Origin: Deltaproteobacteria bacterium
GTDB lineage: Bacteria > Myxococcota > Polyangia > Haliangiales > Haliangiaceae
Assembly (NCBI GenBank): GCA_018262455.1
Contig: JAGSPR010000004.1
Coordinates: 7,877-71,876, forward strand
DNA: 64,000 bases
Direction of reading: 5' to 3'
Under the pieces are notes generated by a model. It did no database searches. It saw only the letters and a list, made by a program, of their open reading frames with translations, and was not told where the DNA came from. Below, piece by piece: positions 37,509 to 46,231 of this stretch; within the stretch, counting starts at the first letter, position 1, and every line of letters begins with the position of its first letter. The translations under genes and the position numbers were made by a program.

Positions 37509-37514
37509 TATGTT
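37509..37514 (+). promoter_or_regulatory. Candidate -10 element of a leaderless promoter (TATGTT)
   Basis: TATGTT ends 6 nt before the ATG at 37521. No good -35 at 16-18 bp. Confidence 0.35.
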
Positions 37515-37520
37515 GCCGCG

Positions 37521-39062
37521 ATGACAACGCGCTCGTTCGCTTCGTGGGTCGCTACGGTGGTCGCGCTCGCAGGTTGCAACTCAGAGCCGTCGGCGATCGC
37601 GTTGCCGGAGGGCTTCCTCATCGGCACGTCGACCGCGGGCTTCCAGGTCGACATGGGCTGCCCGACCCTGCCTGCGAGCCAGTGCGTCGACGCGAACAGC
37701 GACTGGTATCAATTCGTGACCTCGCCCGACACCATCGCGCTCAGCCACACGCACCTGGTGGGCGAGGATCCCGCCGTCGTGGGGCCGGGGCACTGGGAGC
37801 TCTACGAGCACGACTTCGACCTCGCACAAGCCGACGGCCATACCGTGTTCCGGATGAGCCTCGAATGGAGCCGGATCTTTCCGACCTCGACCGTCGGCAT
37901 CGAGGGCTTCGATCCGCTCCACGCGATCGCGAACCCGGACGCGCTCGCTCATTACCATGCGGTGTTCGCGGCGCTGCGGGCGCGAGGCCTCGAGCCGTAC
38001 GTCACGCTCAACCACTACTCGCTGCCGAGCTGGATCCACGACGGCCTCGGCTGCACGCTCGACTTCGACCACTGCACCGCGCGCGGCTGGGCCGACCCGG
38101 CGACGATCGTCCCCGAGATCGCGAAGTACGCGGGCTTCGTCGCGCGCGAGTTCGGAGGCGAAGTCGACTTGTGGGCCACCGAGAACGAGCCGTTCGCGAT
38201 CGTCCTGCCGGGCTACGTGATGCCGAGCGAAACCCGCAGCAATCCTCCGGCGCAGAACCTGTTGCCCGCCGCGGCCAAGATCGTGTTCAACGCACTCATC
38301 GATGCGCATGCGCGCATGTACGACGCGATCCATGCCGCGGACACCGTGGACGCCAGCGGACATGGCGTCGCGGCGAACGTCGGTCTGGTCTACGCGATGG
38401 CGCCCGTCGCGCCGCAAGATCCATCGAATCCGAAAGACGTGAAGGCGGCGGAGAACGTGTTCTACCTGTGGAACATGGCCTTCCTCAATGCCGTGGTCGG
38501 CGGGGTGCTCGACGCGAACCTCGACGGCAATGGCGTGCCGCGCGCCGATCTGGCCAACCGCATGGATCACCTGGGCATCAACTACTATGTCCGCCCCACC
38601 ATCCAGGGCACGGATGGCCCGGTCCTGCCCGACCTGTCGCCGCTGACGACGTTCAACCCGTTCACGCTCACGCAGGACCAGGTCTATCCCCGCGGCATGT
38701 ACGAGCTCGTCATGTTCGTGCACGAGCAGTTCGATCTCCCGATGTTCATCACCGAGAACGATGGCCAGGCGATCCCGCGCGGCGACGTCGATGCCGAGCA
38801 GGGTGCGCTCGTCGAGACGCTGCAGTGGTTGGCGCGCGCGGCCAACGAGGGCGCCGACGTACGCGGTTACATGTACTGGTCGCTGATCGACAACTACGAG
38901 TGGAACCACGGCACGACGCTGCCGTTCGGGCTCTACCAGGTCGATCCTCATGATCCGCAGAAGACCCGGGTGCCGCGTCCGACGGCACAGCTGCTGGCGC
39001 GGATCGCGAAGGGCCATGCGATCGCGGGTGATCTCGTCGGGCGCTACCCGATCGGAGACTAG
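37521..39062 (+). CDS. Glycoside hydrolase family 1 lipoprotein (beta-glycosidase)
   Basis: 513 residues. A lipoprotein signal (MTTRSFASWVATVVALAGC) precedes a GH1 TIM barrel: FLIGTSTAGFQVD, FRMSLEWSRIFP, VTLNHYSLPSWI, the acid/base Glu in LWATENEPFA, LGINYYVRP, the nucleophile Glu in MFITENDGQA, and YMYWSLIDNYEW. Both catalytic Glu are present, so it should be active, on the cell surface or in the periplasm. The sugar specificity is unknown. GH1 enzymes are usually cytoplasmic, so lipid anchoring is unusual. Confidence 0.9.
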   Translation: MTTRSFASWVATVVALAGCNSEPSAIALPEGFLIGTSTAGFQVDMGCPTLPASQCVDANSDWYQFVTSPDTIALSHTHLVGEDPAVVGPGHWELYEHDFDLAQADGHTVFRMSLEWSRIFPTSTVGIEGFDPLHAIANPDALAHYHAVFAALRARGLEPYVTLNHYSLPSWIHDGLGCTLDFDHCTARGWADPATIVPEIAKYAGFVAREFGGEVDLWATENEPFAIVLPGYVMPSETRSNPPAQNLLPAAAKIVFNALIDAHARMYDAIHAADTVDASGHGVAANVGLVYAMAPVAPQDPSNPKDVKAAENVFYLWNMAFLNAVVGGVLDANLDGNGVPRADLANRMDHLGINYYVRPTIQGTDGPVLPDLSPLTTFNPFTLTQDQVYPRGMYELVMFVHEQFDLPMFITENDGQAIPRGDVDAEQGALVETLQWLARAANEGADVRGYMYWSLIDNYEWNHGTTLPFGLYQVDPHDPQKTRVPRPTAQLLARIAKGHAIAGDLVGRYPIGD

Positions 39063-39195
39063 CGAGCTCGTGGCCCTGCGACCAGGGACGCGACAGTGCG
39101 ACACGCTGTGACCGGGCGAGGCCGCGTCACCCCGAGCCCGTGCCCGAAACGACGGCGCGGGTGCGTGGTCCAGAAGTTGAACTGCGCCGCACCGC

Positions 39196-40482
39196 ATGAA
39201 CACCCACGTCCATCTGCTGTTGTGCGGCGTACTCGTCGCTTCGTGTGGCGGGCACGTCGTCACGCCGACGACGACACCGACGACGACACCGACGACGACC
39301 CCTCCACCGGCAAAGCCCGCGGGGATCGCGGGCTATGTCGCTCACCTCAAGGCGAACGGTCATCGCCCGAGTGACTACATCATCGATCTGTTTCGATCGC
39401 ACGACGTCGTGATCCTGGGCGAGCGGATGCATCCCGAGCTCACGCAGTGGGAGCTGATCTACGATCTGGTGACGGATCCGAGGTTCGTCGACCAGGTCGG
39501 GACGATCTACACCGAGTACGGTGCCGTGAACCTGCAGGACCGGCTGGATCGCTACCTCGATGACCCCCATGCCGAGCGCGAGCAGCTCCTCGGGATCCTG
39601 CGCGACTTCGGCAACTGGTCCATCGGCTGGTCGAATCCCAACTTCATCGAATTCCTCGATCGGCTGCGGCGGTTCAACACCTCGCAGCCCGCGGGCCACC
39701 GCGTCAGGCTGCGGTTCGCAGATTGCTACTGGGACTGGCGCGCGCTCGACGAGCACAACTTCGCCGCGTTCTCTCGCGAGACCATGTTCGCGCGCGACTT
39801 CCTGATGGCGAAGCGGATCGCGACCGGCATCGAGGCCGAGCAGCCGCGCGATCGCAAGAAGGCGCTGGTCATCATGAATTCACGCCACTCGTACGTCATC
39901 GATCCGCGCAACACCCACGGCGCGCTCGACGACAACACCGGCAGCTACCTCCGTGGGCTGCTGCCCGATCGCGGGGTGGTCTCGGTCCTGCTCAACACCA
40001 CGGCGCAGGCCGCGGGTAGCACCGATCGCGATGGCGGCGCCGCGACCCTGATCGCCGGGGGCAAGTGGGACGCCGCGTTCCGCGCGCTCGGAGACCAGCC
40101 GATCGGGTTCGACCTCGCGGGCTCGCCGTTCGGCGACGACGCGTTCGATCTGCACCAGCGCTACCGTGACCTCCATTTCCGCGACGTCTATCACGGCGTC
40201 GTGTTCGTCAACCCGCTGGCCAGCCAGACCAAGCAAGAGGTCGCTCCCGGCTACATGACCGGCGAGTTCGTGCGAGAGGCCCGGCGCCGCCTGCGCTATG
40301 CGAGCGTGGGTCGTAGCCCCGCCGAGATCGCGGAGAACCGCCAGCGGATCGAGCAATTCCTCGCGCTGTTCGCGCTGCCGGTGCTGCCGGCGCCGATCGC
40401 GGCCGAGCTCTACAAGTCCCGACCCGTCTACCGCCCCGCCGAGCTCGCCCGGTTCGAGGAACAGATCGCGACGTGGCGCTAG
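39196..40482 (+). CDS. Erythromycin-esterase/ChaN-like lipoprotein
   Basis: 428 residues. Lipoprotein signal (MNTHVHLLLCGVLVASC), then a PTTT-repeat linker encoded by a 12-bp tandem repeat, then a domain with DVVILGERMHPELTQWELIY, TIYTEYGAVNLQD, VRLRFADCYWDW and KKALVIMNSRHSYVID. This pattern of a Glu near a His (LGE..H) and later conserved His resembles the EreA/ChaN/TraB-type fold; whether it hydrolyses esters, binds haem or cleaves peptides cannot be told. No Shine-Dalgarno is clear; the start is set by the signal peptide. Confidence 0.7.
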   Translation: MNTHVHLLLCGVLVASCGGHVVTPTTTPTTTPTTTPPPAKPAGIAGYVAHLKANGHRPSDYIIDLFRSHDVVILGERMHPELTQWELIYDLVTDPRFVDQVGTIYTEYGAVNLQDRLDRYLDDPHAEREQLLGILRDFGNWSIGWSNPNFIEFLDRLRRFNTSQPAGHRVRLRFADCYWDWRALDEHNFAAFSRETMFARDFLMAKRIATGIEAEQPRDRKKALVIMNSRHSYVIDPRNTHGALDDNTGSYLRGLLPDRGVVSVLLNTTAQAAGSTDRDGGAATLIAGGKWDAAFRALGDQPIGFDLAGSPFGDDAFDLHQRYRDLHFRDVYHGVVFVNPLASQTKQEVAPGYMTGEFVREARRRLRYASVGRSPAEIAENRQRIEQFLALFALPVLPAPIAAELYKSRPVYRPAELARFEEQIATWR

Positions 40483-40639
40483 CAGCCTGACTGGTCGGCG
40501 GCGATCCTCGGAACGCAGGACGCCCGAGCGATGGACACCGGCACCCGGGCCCGCCTTGGGTTCCCCGTGGGCACGATCGTTCGACGAGAAATCGCTCGAT
40601 TTCGCGCAACACGGGTCGCACCATTGTTGTCGCCGAACC

Positions 40640-41473
40640 ATGAGGGAACTACTCGCACTGATCGCATGTCTGAGTGTCTCCGCGCTCGCCCGCGCCGAAC
40701 CGAGCGCCGAGGATCTGAAGTCGCGCCAGGCCTCTCTCGAGCACAAGCTCGCAGGCCAGGGGTTCACGGTGCTCGTCGAAGGCTCGTTCGTGATTGTCGG
40801 TGACGAGAGCGCGCAGCAAGTGAAGAAGCGCGCCGCCGGCTTCTTCCGGTGGACGATCGGGCTGCTCGAGAAGGACTTCTTCGGCAAGCGCCCCGACAAG
40901 CTCATCGAGGTCTGGCTGTTCAAGAACGAGAAGACCTACCGCAAGGGAGCCAAGCAGTTCTTCAATGACGAGCCCGAGACGCCGTACGGATACTACTCGC
41001 CCGAGGATGACGCGCTCGTCATGAACATCGGGCCCGGACCCGGCACGCTGTCACACGAGCTCGTGCACCCGTACATGGAGGCGAACTTCCCGAACGTCCC
41101 GTCGTGGTTCAACGAGGGCCTCGCGTCGCTCTACGAGCAGCCGCAGGAGAAGGCTGGCCACATGTGGGGCGGCACGAACTGGCGGCTGCCGGGTCTGCAG
41201 AAGATGATCCGAGACAAGACGATCCCGGCCGTGGCGACGCTGCTGAGCACCACGCGCGATGGCTTCTACGAGGCGAACTACGATGCCTACGCGTACGCGC
41301 GATTTCTCTGCCAGTACCTGCAGGACACCGGCAAGCTCCACGACTTCTACACGAAGTTCGTCGCCGACACGAAGGACCGCACGGGCCAGGCGGCGCTCGC
41401 GGCCGTCCTCGGCCAGGACCTCGCGACGTTCGATCCGATCTTCCGCAAGTGGGCGCTCGCGTTGAAGCGTTGA
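40640..41473 (+). CDS. Exported gluzincin-type metallopeptidase-like protein
   Basis: 277 residues with a signal peptide (MRELLALIACLSVSALARA). The zinc motif is HELVH in LSHELVHPYMEANFP, followed after a short loop by WFNEGLASLYEQP, whose Glu is the probable third ligand (as in DUF1570-like and M1-type gluzincins). The end is helical (AALAAVLGQDLATFDPIFRK). A longer frame starting at 40298 is rejected because it lacks the signal peptide at its N-terminus. The substrate is unknown. Confidence 0.82.
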   Translation: MRELLALIACLSVSALARAEPSAEDLKSRQASLEHKLAGQGFTVLVEGSFVIVGDESAQQVKKRAAGFFRWTIGLLEKDFFGKRPDKLIEVWLFKNEKTYRKGAKQFFNDEPETPYGYYSPEDDALVMNIGPGPGTLSHELVHPYMEANFPNVPSWFNEGLASLYEQPQEKAGHMWGGTNWRLPGLQKMIRDKTIPAVATLLSTTRDGFYEANYDAYAYARFLCQYLQDTGKLHDFYTKFVADTKDRTGQAALAAVLGQDLATFDPIFRKWALALKR

Positions 41474-41557
41474 TCCGCACGAGCTCGCGAAGGAAGGGCG
41501 GCGCGGGGAGCGTCAGCCCGCGTTGACACCCGCAGTCGGCGCGACGAGCATGTGCAC

Positions 41558-42010
41558 ATGGTCTCGCTCCGCGGGTTCGCGTGCGTCCTGATGGTCGTGG
41601 CAGCCGGCTGCGATCCGGTCGCGAAGATCACCGTGCGCTTCCTCGTGCATCCGGGCGAGCATGCGCCTCGGAGCACCACGGCCGCGATCTACTGGGTCAA
41701 GGAGTACGAGGGCAGGATCTACGTCGATACCCCGGTGGTCAGGCAGCAGGTCACCGAGCACGAGGTCGTCGTCACGACCTCGGAGTGTTGCGGGACGGCC
41801 GCCGCCTACAACGCCGGCAAGCTGTGGTTCCTGGGCTGCGTGACCACCGCGGCCGCGGCGCCGGTGCTGGTCTGCGGCAAGGTCGGCGATCCGGAGGACC
41901 AGCTGCACCGGTCCACGGTCGCCGGCACGACGTGTGACGCGATCGGGCGGACGCTTGGCAGCTCCAACCTCGATCTCGCGACCTGCACGGTCACGCCGAT
42001 CCCGCGGTAG
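41558..42010 (+). CDS. Small lipoprotein of unknown function
   Basis: 150 residues. Signal MVSLRGFACVLMVVAAGC. The mature part contains VKEYEGRIYVDTPVVRQQV, a Cys pair (SECCGTAA), and a second hydrophobic stretch (GCVTTAAAAPVLVCG). No family recognised. A start at 41552 (GTG) differs by two residues only. Confidence 0.68.
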   Translation: MVSLRGFACVLMVVAAGCDPVAKITVRFLVHPGEHAPRSTTAAIYWVKEYEGRIYVDTPVVRQQVTEHEVVVTTSECCGTAAAYNAGKLWFLGCVTTAAAAPVLVCGKVGDPEDQLHRSTVAGTTCDAIGRTLGSSNLDLATCTVTPIPR

Positions 42011-42171
42011 GGGACCGGAGCGGCGCCGCAGCGAGCGCGGTTTCGCAGTGAATCCATGCCGTTGGGCGAAACCGGCGGGAATCGTGCGACTCCGACGATG
42101 TGGGCCCCGTCCGTACGTTCGCGGTGGATGAGCCACCCGATCGATTCAGCCCACAGCCCAAGGACGAGTTC

Positions 42172-42816
42172 ATGTCGCGCACGGTTTCACTCTCAGCTTC
42201 TCTCATCACGATGGCGATCTCCGCGGCGGTCTTCGGCGGATGCTTGATGCCCGCCCAGGGACCCAAAGGCGGCGTGGTCGCCAGCGGTCAGCCGCTCGCG
42301 GTCGTCGATGACGTCAAGGTGTGGACGACCACCCAGAAGGAAAAGGTCGGCGAGACCGAGTACAAGGACTCCAGCGGCAACGTCATCGGCACCGGCACGT
42401 CCTACCAGGACAAGACCACCGTGCACTCGATGAAGGTCTGGTACCCGGTCCAGGGTACCGAGCAACTCGCCGACGAGGACTTCTTCAAGATCGCGGGCGA
42501 TCAGAAGGCGCTCGACGAGACCCTCGCGATGCGCGCCAACGGCAAGAAGTGGAATCACCGCGGCATGTACACGATGGCTGGCGGCGTGGTCGGGGTGATC
42601 GTGGGCTTCATCGTCCCGAACCCGACGGCGGCCTTGGTCCTCAGGCTTGGCGGTGGACTCGCCGTGAGTGGCGGCTACTACATGTCGTTCTGGGGCGCTC
42701 GCCAGATGAACCCCGAATCCCACGCGGTGGATCGCTCGGTCGCCGATCGCGCGGCGAACCAGTACAACCAGCAGCTCGGTCAGTCGGCCGGCGTGAGCAT
42801 GGCCCGCAAGTTCTGA
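42172..42816 (+). CDS. Lipoprotein with one hydrophobic hairpin, unknown function
   Basis: 214 residues. Signal MSRTVSLSASLITMAISAAVFGGC; AGGA lies 7 nt before the ATG, which favours it over an upstream ATG at 42100. The mature part has a soluble N-terminal domain (DDVKVWTTTQKEKVGETEYKD) and a Gly-rich hydrophobic pair (AGGVVGVIVGFIVPNPTAAL, GGLAVSGGYYMSFWG) that could insert into a membrane. No family recognised. Followed by a small membrane protein after 42 nt. Confidence 0.74.
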   Translation: MSRTVSLSASLITMAISAAVFGGCLMPAQGPKGGVVASGQPLAVVDDVKVWTTTQKEKVGETEYKDSSGNVIGTGTSYQDKTTVHSMKVWYPVQGTEQLADEDFFKIAGDQKALDETLAMRANGKKWNHRGMYTMAGGVVGVIVGFIVPNPTAALVLRLGGGLAVSGGYYMSFWGARQMNPESHAVDRSVADRAANQYNQQLGQSAGVSMARKF

Positions 42817-42858
42817 TCGGCTCGCACGGCTGCCAAAGGTTGGTCGGTATAGGCTGGA

Positions 42859-43110
42859 ATGATGCCCCCGCCCGCACCGCAGAGTGCAGCCGCCCACAAG
42901 CAGGCCCAGACCGCCCGCAAGCTGATCAACCTGTCGACGATCGTTGGCTGGGGCGGGCTCGGGTCGCTGCTCCTGCTGGCACCAACGCTCGGCGTGGTGC
43001 TGCACTCCGCCACGCTCGGCGGCGTGATCGCGGTGGTCGGTGCCGGCGGTGCGCTCGTCGGCGCGGTGGTAGGTCAGATCGGGCGCGCGATGCAGGGTCG
43101 CGTGATCTGA
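42859..43110 (+). CDS. Small membrane protein
   Basis: 83 residues. A hydrophilic N-terminus (MMPPPAPQSAAAHKQAQTAR) is followed by two hydrophobic helices (TIVGWGGLGSLLLLAPTLGV and GGVIAVVGAGGALVGAVVG). It could be co-transcribed with the preceding lipoprotein. Function unknown. Confidence 0.62.
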   Translation: MMPPPAPQSAAAHKQAQTARKLINLSTIVGWGGLGSLLLLAPTLGVVLHSATLGGVIAVVGAGGALVGAVVGQIGRAMQGRVI

Positions 43111-43173
43111 TCCGGCACGTTGCCGCCATCGGTCGGTACTCGCTCGCAGGAACATCTATATGATTGCTGCATC

Positions 43174-44535
43174 ATGCGGACCATCGTGTGGCACACGCCT
43201 CCCGAGTTCGGACACTTCGCGCCGACCAGGCTGCTGACGAGGCAGCTCCTCCAGCAGGGCCATCGGGTCGTGTACCTCTCCGAGCGCGATATGCAGGGAC
43301 ACATCGAGCAAGAGGGCTTCGAGTATGCCCCCTATCTCCCGGAGAAGTATCCCAAGGGCGCCCTCCAGGCGAGAGACCAGCTGAATGGAGATGACCTCTG
43401 GGAGTGGTGGCTAGGTCGCGAGTTCGCAATGTGGGACGAGGCCTGTTCGGGCCGACTGGAGGCCCAGCTAGCGTCGCTCAAGCCCGACCTGATCCTCGCG
43501 TCCCAAGCGAATCCGGAGACGAGCCTCGTCGCACACAAGATGAAAGTTCCGGTGATCCGCGTCAGCTGCAGCCTGCCCTCGTATTACGAGCCAGACGTGC
43601 CGCCGCTCTGGAGCGATGCTCTCCCCGGAGAGCTCTCGAGACGAGAGCTCGAGCTCGAATGGACCTGTCACGGTGCGATGTTCTGGCACCAACCTTGGAT
43701 CAAGCGAGAGAACCCGATCAAGCGGAGTGCGTTCTACCAGTTCGTGGAAGCGTGCGGGATCCACATAGCCCAGATCAATTATCGTGGTGCCTTCAACTAC
43801 CAGATTGACTTGGACCCAGAAATCGTCACCTGCTCGAAGGCTTTCGATTTTCCCAAGCCTGACATTCAGGACCGGACGTATATCGGTCCTTGTCTACCCG
43901 AGCTAGATGAAGAGCGCTGGAGTTATCCAGCGCGACGTCCACAAGCCCCGTTGATCTACTGTGCCTTTGGGAGCAAGGCCTCCTCCTATCCGGCGGCCAA
44001 GCGAGTGATCGAGCGACTGATCGAGACAGCCCGCCAGCGACCAGAGCTCGATATCGTGATCGCTTCCGCTCCTGAGGAGATGTACGAGGGCTTCGAGATC
44101 CCTGCGACCGTTCACACGGTTCGATGGGCGCCGCAGCGTGCGGTCCTGCGGGAGGCAGATCTCTTCATCACCCATGCCGGGCTCAGCTCGTGTCGCGAAG
44201 CGATCTGGGAAGGGGTCCCCATGCTCGCGGTGCCGCAGGCTCATGATCAGCGGGGCGATGCCGCTCGAATCGTGTTTCACGGGCTGGGCGATCGCCTGAT
44301 CGGAGAGACCCCTTCTGCCGCCGTGTTCATGGCCGCGATCGATCGCTTGCTCAGCGACCCGAGATACAAGGAAGCGGCCGGTCGGATGCAGACCCAGTTT
44401 CGAGCCGACGCCAAGGCCGACATCGGGCTTCGCTTTGTGACCGACGTGATGGACGGGCGAATCAAGCCCGCGACGGCTGAATCCTACGACCGCGTCACCC
44501 GGAAGATCCTTCGAGCGCTCACGGCCGGAGAGTGA
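43174..44535 (+). CDS. UGT/MGT-type glycosyltransferase (GT1 family)
   Basis: 453 residues. GT-B fold enzyme that transfers a sugar from an NDP-sugar to a small acceptor. The N-terminus is WHTPPEFGHFAPTRLLTRQL; the C-terminal nucleotide-sugar signature is THAGLSSCREAIWEGVPML followed by AHDQRGDAARI, and IYCAFGSKAS lies before it. The closest families are macrolide- and lipid-glycosylating GT1 enzymes. The ATG at 43174 is set by that N-terminal motif. Base composition drops here (30 of 60 bases are G or C at 43801-43860), unlike the neighbouring genes. Confidence 0.87.
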   Translation: MRTIVWHTPPEFGHFAPTRLLTRQLLQQGHRVVYLSERDMQGHIEQEGFEYAPYLPEKYPKGALQARDQLNGDDLWEWWLGREFAMWDEACSGRLEAQLASLKPDLILASQANPETSLVAHKMKVPVIRVSCSLPSYYEPDVPPLWSDALPGELSRRELELEWTCHGAMFWHQPWIKRENPIKRSAFYQFVEACGIHIAQINYRGAFNYQIDLDPEIVTCSKAFDFPKPDIQDRTYIGPCLPELDEERWSYPARRPQAPLIYCAFGSKASSYPAAKRVIERLIETARQRPELDIVIASAPEEMYEGFEIPATVHTVRWAPQRAVLREADLFITHAGLSSCREAIWEGVPMLAVPQAHDQRGDAARIVFHGLGDRLIGETPSAAVFMAAIDRLLSDPRYKEAAGRMQTQFRADAKADIGLRFVTDVMDGRIKPATAESYDRVTRKILRALTAGE

Positions 44536-44546
44536 ATCGTCGGGTG

Positions 44547-45659
44547 TCAGTGCATCGCCAGGATTGCCTGGCGAAGGCGCCGCACACCCTCTGCCAAGGT
44601 GTCGCCATCATGGTGAGAGACGCTCAGGCGCAGATGGTTTCTCAGTCCGCCACGACTCGAGAAGCGCGCCCCAGGCCGAAACCCGACCTTGTGGGCGGCC
44701 GCAACGGTCATCAGCTCGGTCGCGTCCATTCCCGACGGCAACTGTAACCAGAAGAAATAGCCACCCGCCGGTTCGACATAGGTTACGAGGTCACCGAGCT
44801 CGCGCTGCAGCGCCTTGCTGAGCGCCGCCATGCGTGTGCGATAGACGGCCTTCAGGTGATCCAGCTGTTCATCTTGCCACCCTTGCTCGAGCGCCACGCC
44901 GACCAGGCCGGAGATCAAGGGATTCAGGCCGCCGCCGCTGGTGACCAGCCCGCAGCGCGCCAGGCGCTTGATGTGCTGGGGTGCGGCCTGCACCCAGCCC
45001 AGCCGCAGCCCCGGCGCCAGGATCTTCGAAAACGAGCCGACCGAGAGCACGGTGCCGCCGGCTGCAAGGCTCGCAAGGCTTGGAGGCGTGGCGCCCTCAT
45101 AACTCAGCAGGTCGTACGCCTCATCGGCCACGATCAGGAAGCCGTGTTCCTGGCTGAGCTGGATGAGCCGCTGCCTCCGTGCGAGCGGCAGCGTGGCGCT
45201 CGAGGGGTTCTGGTGGGTAGGGATCGTGTAGAGGAGCGCCGGGCGCCGGCGTCGGAGCTCGCCTTCCAGCGCGTCGACGACCAGCCCGTCCACATCGGTC
45301 GGCACGCTCACGACCTCGAGGCCGTGATCGGCAAGAATGTCGAGCGCCAGGAAGTAGGAGGGTTCTTCGACGAAGACCAGGTCGCCTGGCCTCGTGTAGA
45401 GCGTGCAGATCAAGTCGAGTCCCATGGATGCACCACAGGTGACGAACAGGTCGTCCAGGCCGACTGGAAGCGCATGGCGTCTGGTGAGGAAGCTGGCCAA
45501 CGCCAACCTGAAGCGGGCATCACCCTGCTGCTCGCCATACTGCAGCAGGGATGCCTCGCCTTGGCCCAGGTGCAGGGCGGCCGCGCGTCGCATGATCTCC
45601 TGCGGCAGCAGGTCACCAGCAGGATGGCCAAGGCCGAGGTCGATCACGAAGCTCCTCAC
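44547..45659 (-). CDS. PLP-dependent aminotransferase, class I/II fold
   Basis: About 370 residues. Fold type I enzyme with the PLP Lys in VGSFSKILAPGLRLGW, the cofactor-binding VTCGASMGLDLICTL, YTIPTHQNPSS and VADEAYDLL, and a C-terminal Arg in NHLRLSVSHHD. The pattern is that of LysN/2-aminoadipate and valine/aromatic transaminases. The start is uncertain: the GTG at 45659 gives MRSFVIDLGLGHPAGDLL, longer frames extend to 45746. No HTH domain is present, so it is not a full MocR-type regulator. Convergent with the glycosyltransferase gene. Confidence 0.82.
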   Translation of the reverse strand: MRSFVIDLGLGHPAGDLLPQEIMRRAAALHLGQGEASLLQYGEQQGDARFRLALASFLTRRHALPVGLDDLFVTCGASMGLDLICTLYTRPGDLVFVEEPSYFLALDILADHGLEVVSVPTDVDGLVVDALEGELRRRRPALLYTIPTHQNPSSATLPLARRQRLIQLSQEHGFLIVADEAYDLLSYEGATPPSLASLAAGGTVLSVGSFSKILAPGLRLGWVQAAPQHIKRLARCGLVTSGGGLNPLISGLVGVALEQGWQDEQLDHLKAVYRTRMAALSKALQRELGDLVTYVEPAGGYFFWLQLPSGMDATELMTVAAAHKVGFRPGARFSSRGGLRNHLRLSVSHHDGDTLAEGVRRLRQAILAMH

Positions 45660-45815
45660 GATAGCCGAAACCGCCCAGCGATGTGCAGCGTGAGGCCGCG
45701 AAATCCCGCCGTGGACAGCCCAGCCGGTCGAGTCGCAACTCCACACATCGACCTACTGCCAGTCAGGTGTCGAGGAGATAGTTACGTGGCCACGTCACGC
45801 GTGCTAGCGTCAGTC

Positions 45816-46095
45816 GTGGAGTTACACTGGCACGTTCGCGAGTTTGCCGAGCTAACGACGCCCGAGCTCTACGCGATCACGGTGCTCCGCGAGCGCGTCT
45901 TCGTGGTCGAGCAGAAGTGGCCGTATCAAGATGCCGACGGGCTCGATCCACTTTCGCGTCACCTGTGGGCAGAGGCCGGAGGCGCAATCCATCGCACAGG
46001 CCCACCTCGAACGGTTCTACGGCGAGTTCGGCTTCGTCCGCGCGGGCGAACCGTACGATGACGGCATCCCACACATCGAGATGCTGCGAGCCTGA
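45816..46095 (+). pseudogene. elaA: Broken ElaA-family GNAT acetyltransferase
   Basis: The frame from GTG 45816 reads like the N-terminus of ElaA (LTTPELYAITVLRERVFVVEQ, WPYQDADGLDP, LSRHLWAEAGG). Directly afterwards the other frame continues as the ElaA C-terminus (SIAQAHLERFYGEFGFVRAG, then EPYDDGIPHIEML and stop at 46095). The middle, about 60 residues with the acetyl-CoA motif, is missing and the two halves are out of frame. An internal deletion near 45985 explains both. The remains total about 90 of the roughly 150 residues of the family. Confidence 0.8.
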
Positions 46096-46195
46096 GCTCA
46101 TCGCCGGGGGTCATGCGCACCACGACCGTCACTGGCCTACAACGTGGGATGCGGCTGGCCCTCGCGGCCTGAGCATGATCCAGCCAGTCCCATTC

Positions 46196-46224
46196 TTGAC
46201 TGGCACATTACTCCTTGATATCCT
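46196..46224 (+). promoter_or_regulatory. Near-consensus sigma-70-type promoter, leaderless geometry
   Basis: TTGACT (46196-46201), 17-bp spacer, TATCCT (46219-46224). The -10 ends 7 nt before the ATG at 46232, so the start site should fall on or next to the start codon. It would drive the two-gene operon at 46232-49704. Confidence 0.65.
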
Positions 46225-46231
46225 TTCATAA

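Noticed and set aside
37581..39263. 560-codon minus-strand frame
   Set aside because: Antisense to the GH1 gene, whose catalytic motifs are intact on the plus strand.
44547..45659. MocR-type regulator (aminotransferase with GntR HTH)
   Set aside because: No HTH domain precedes the aminotransferase fold in any frame upstream.
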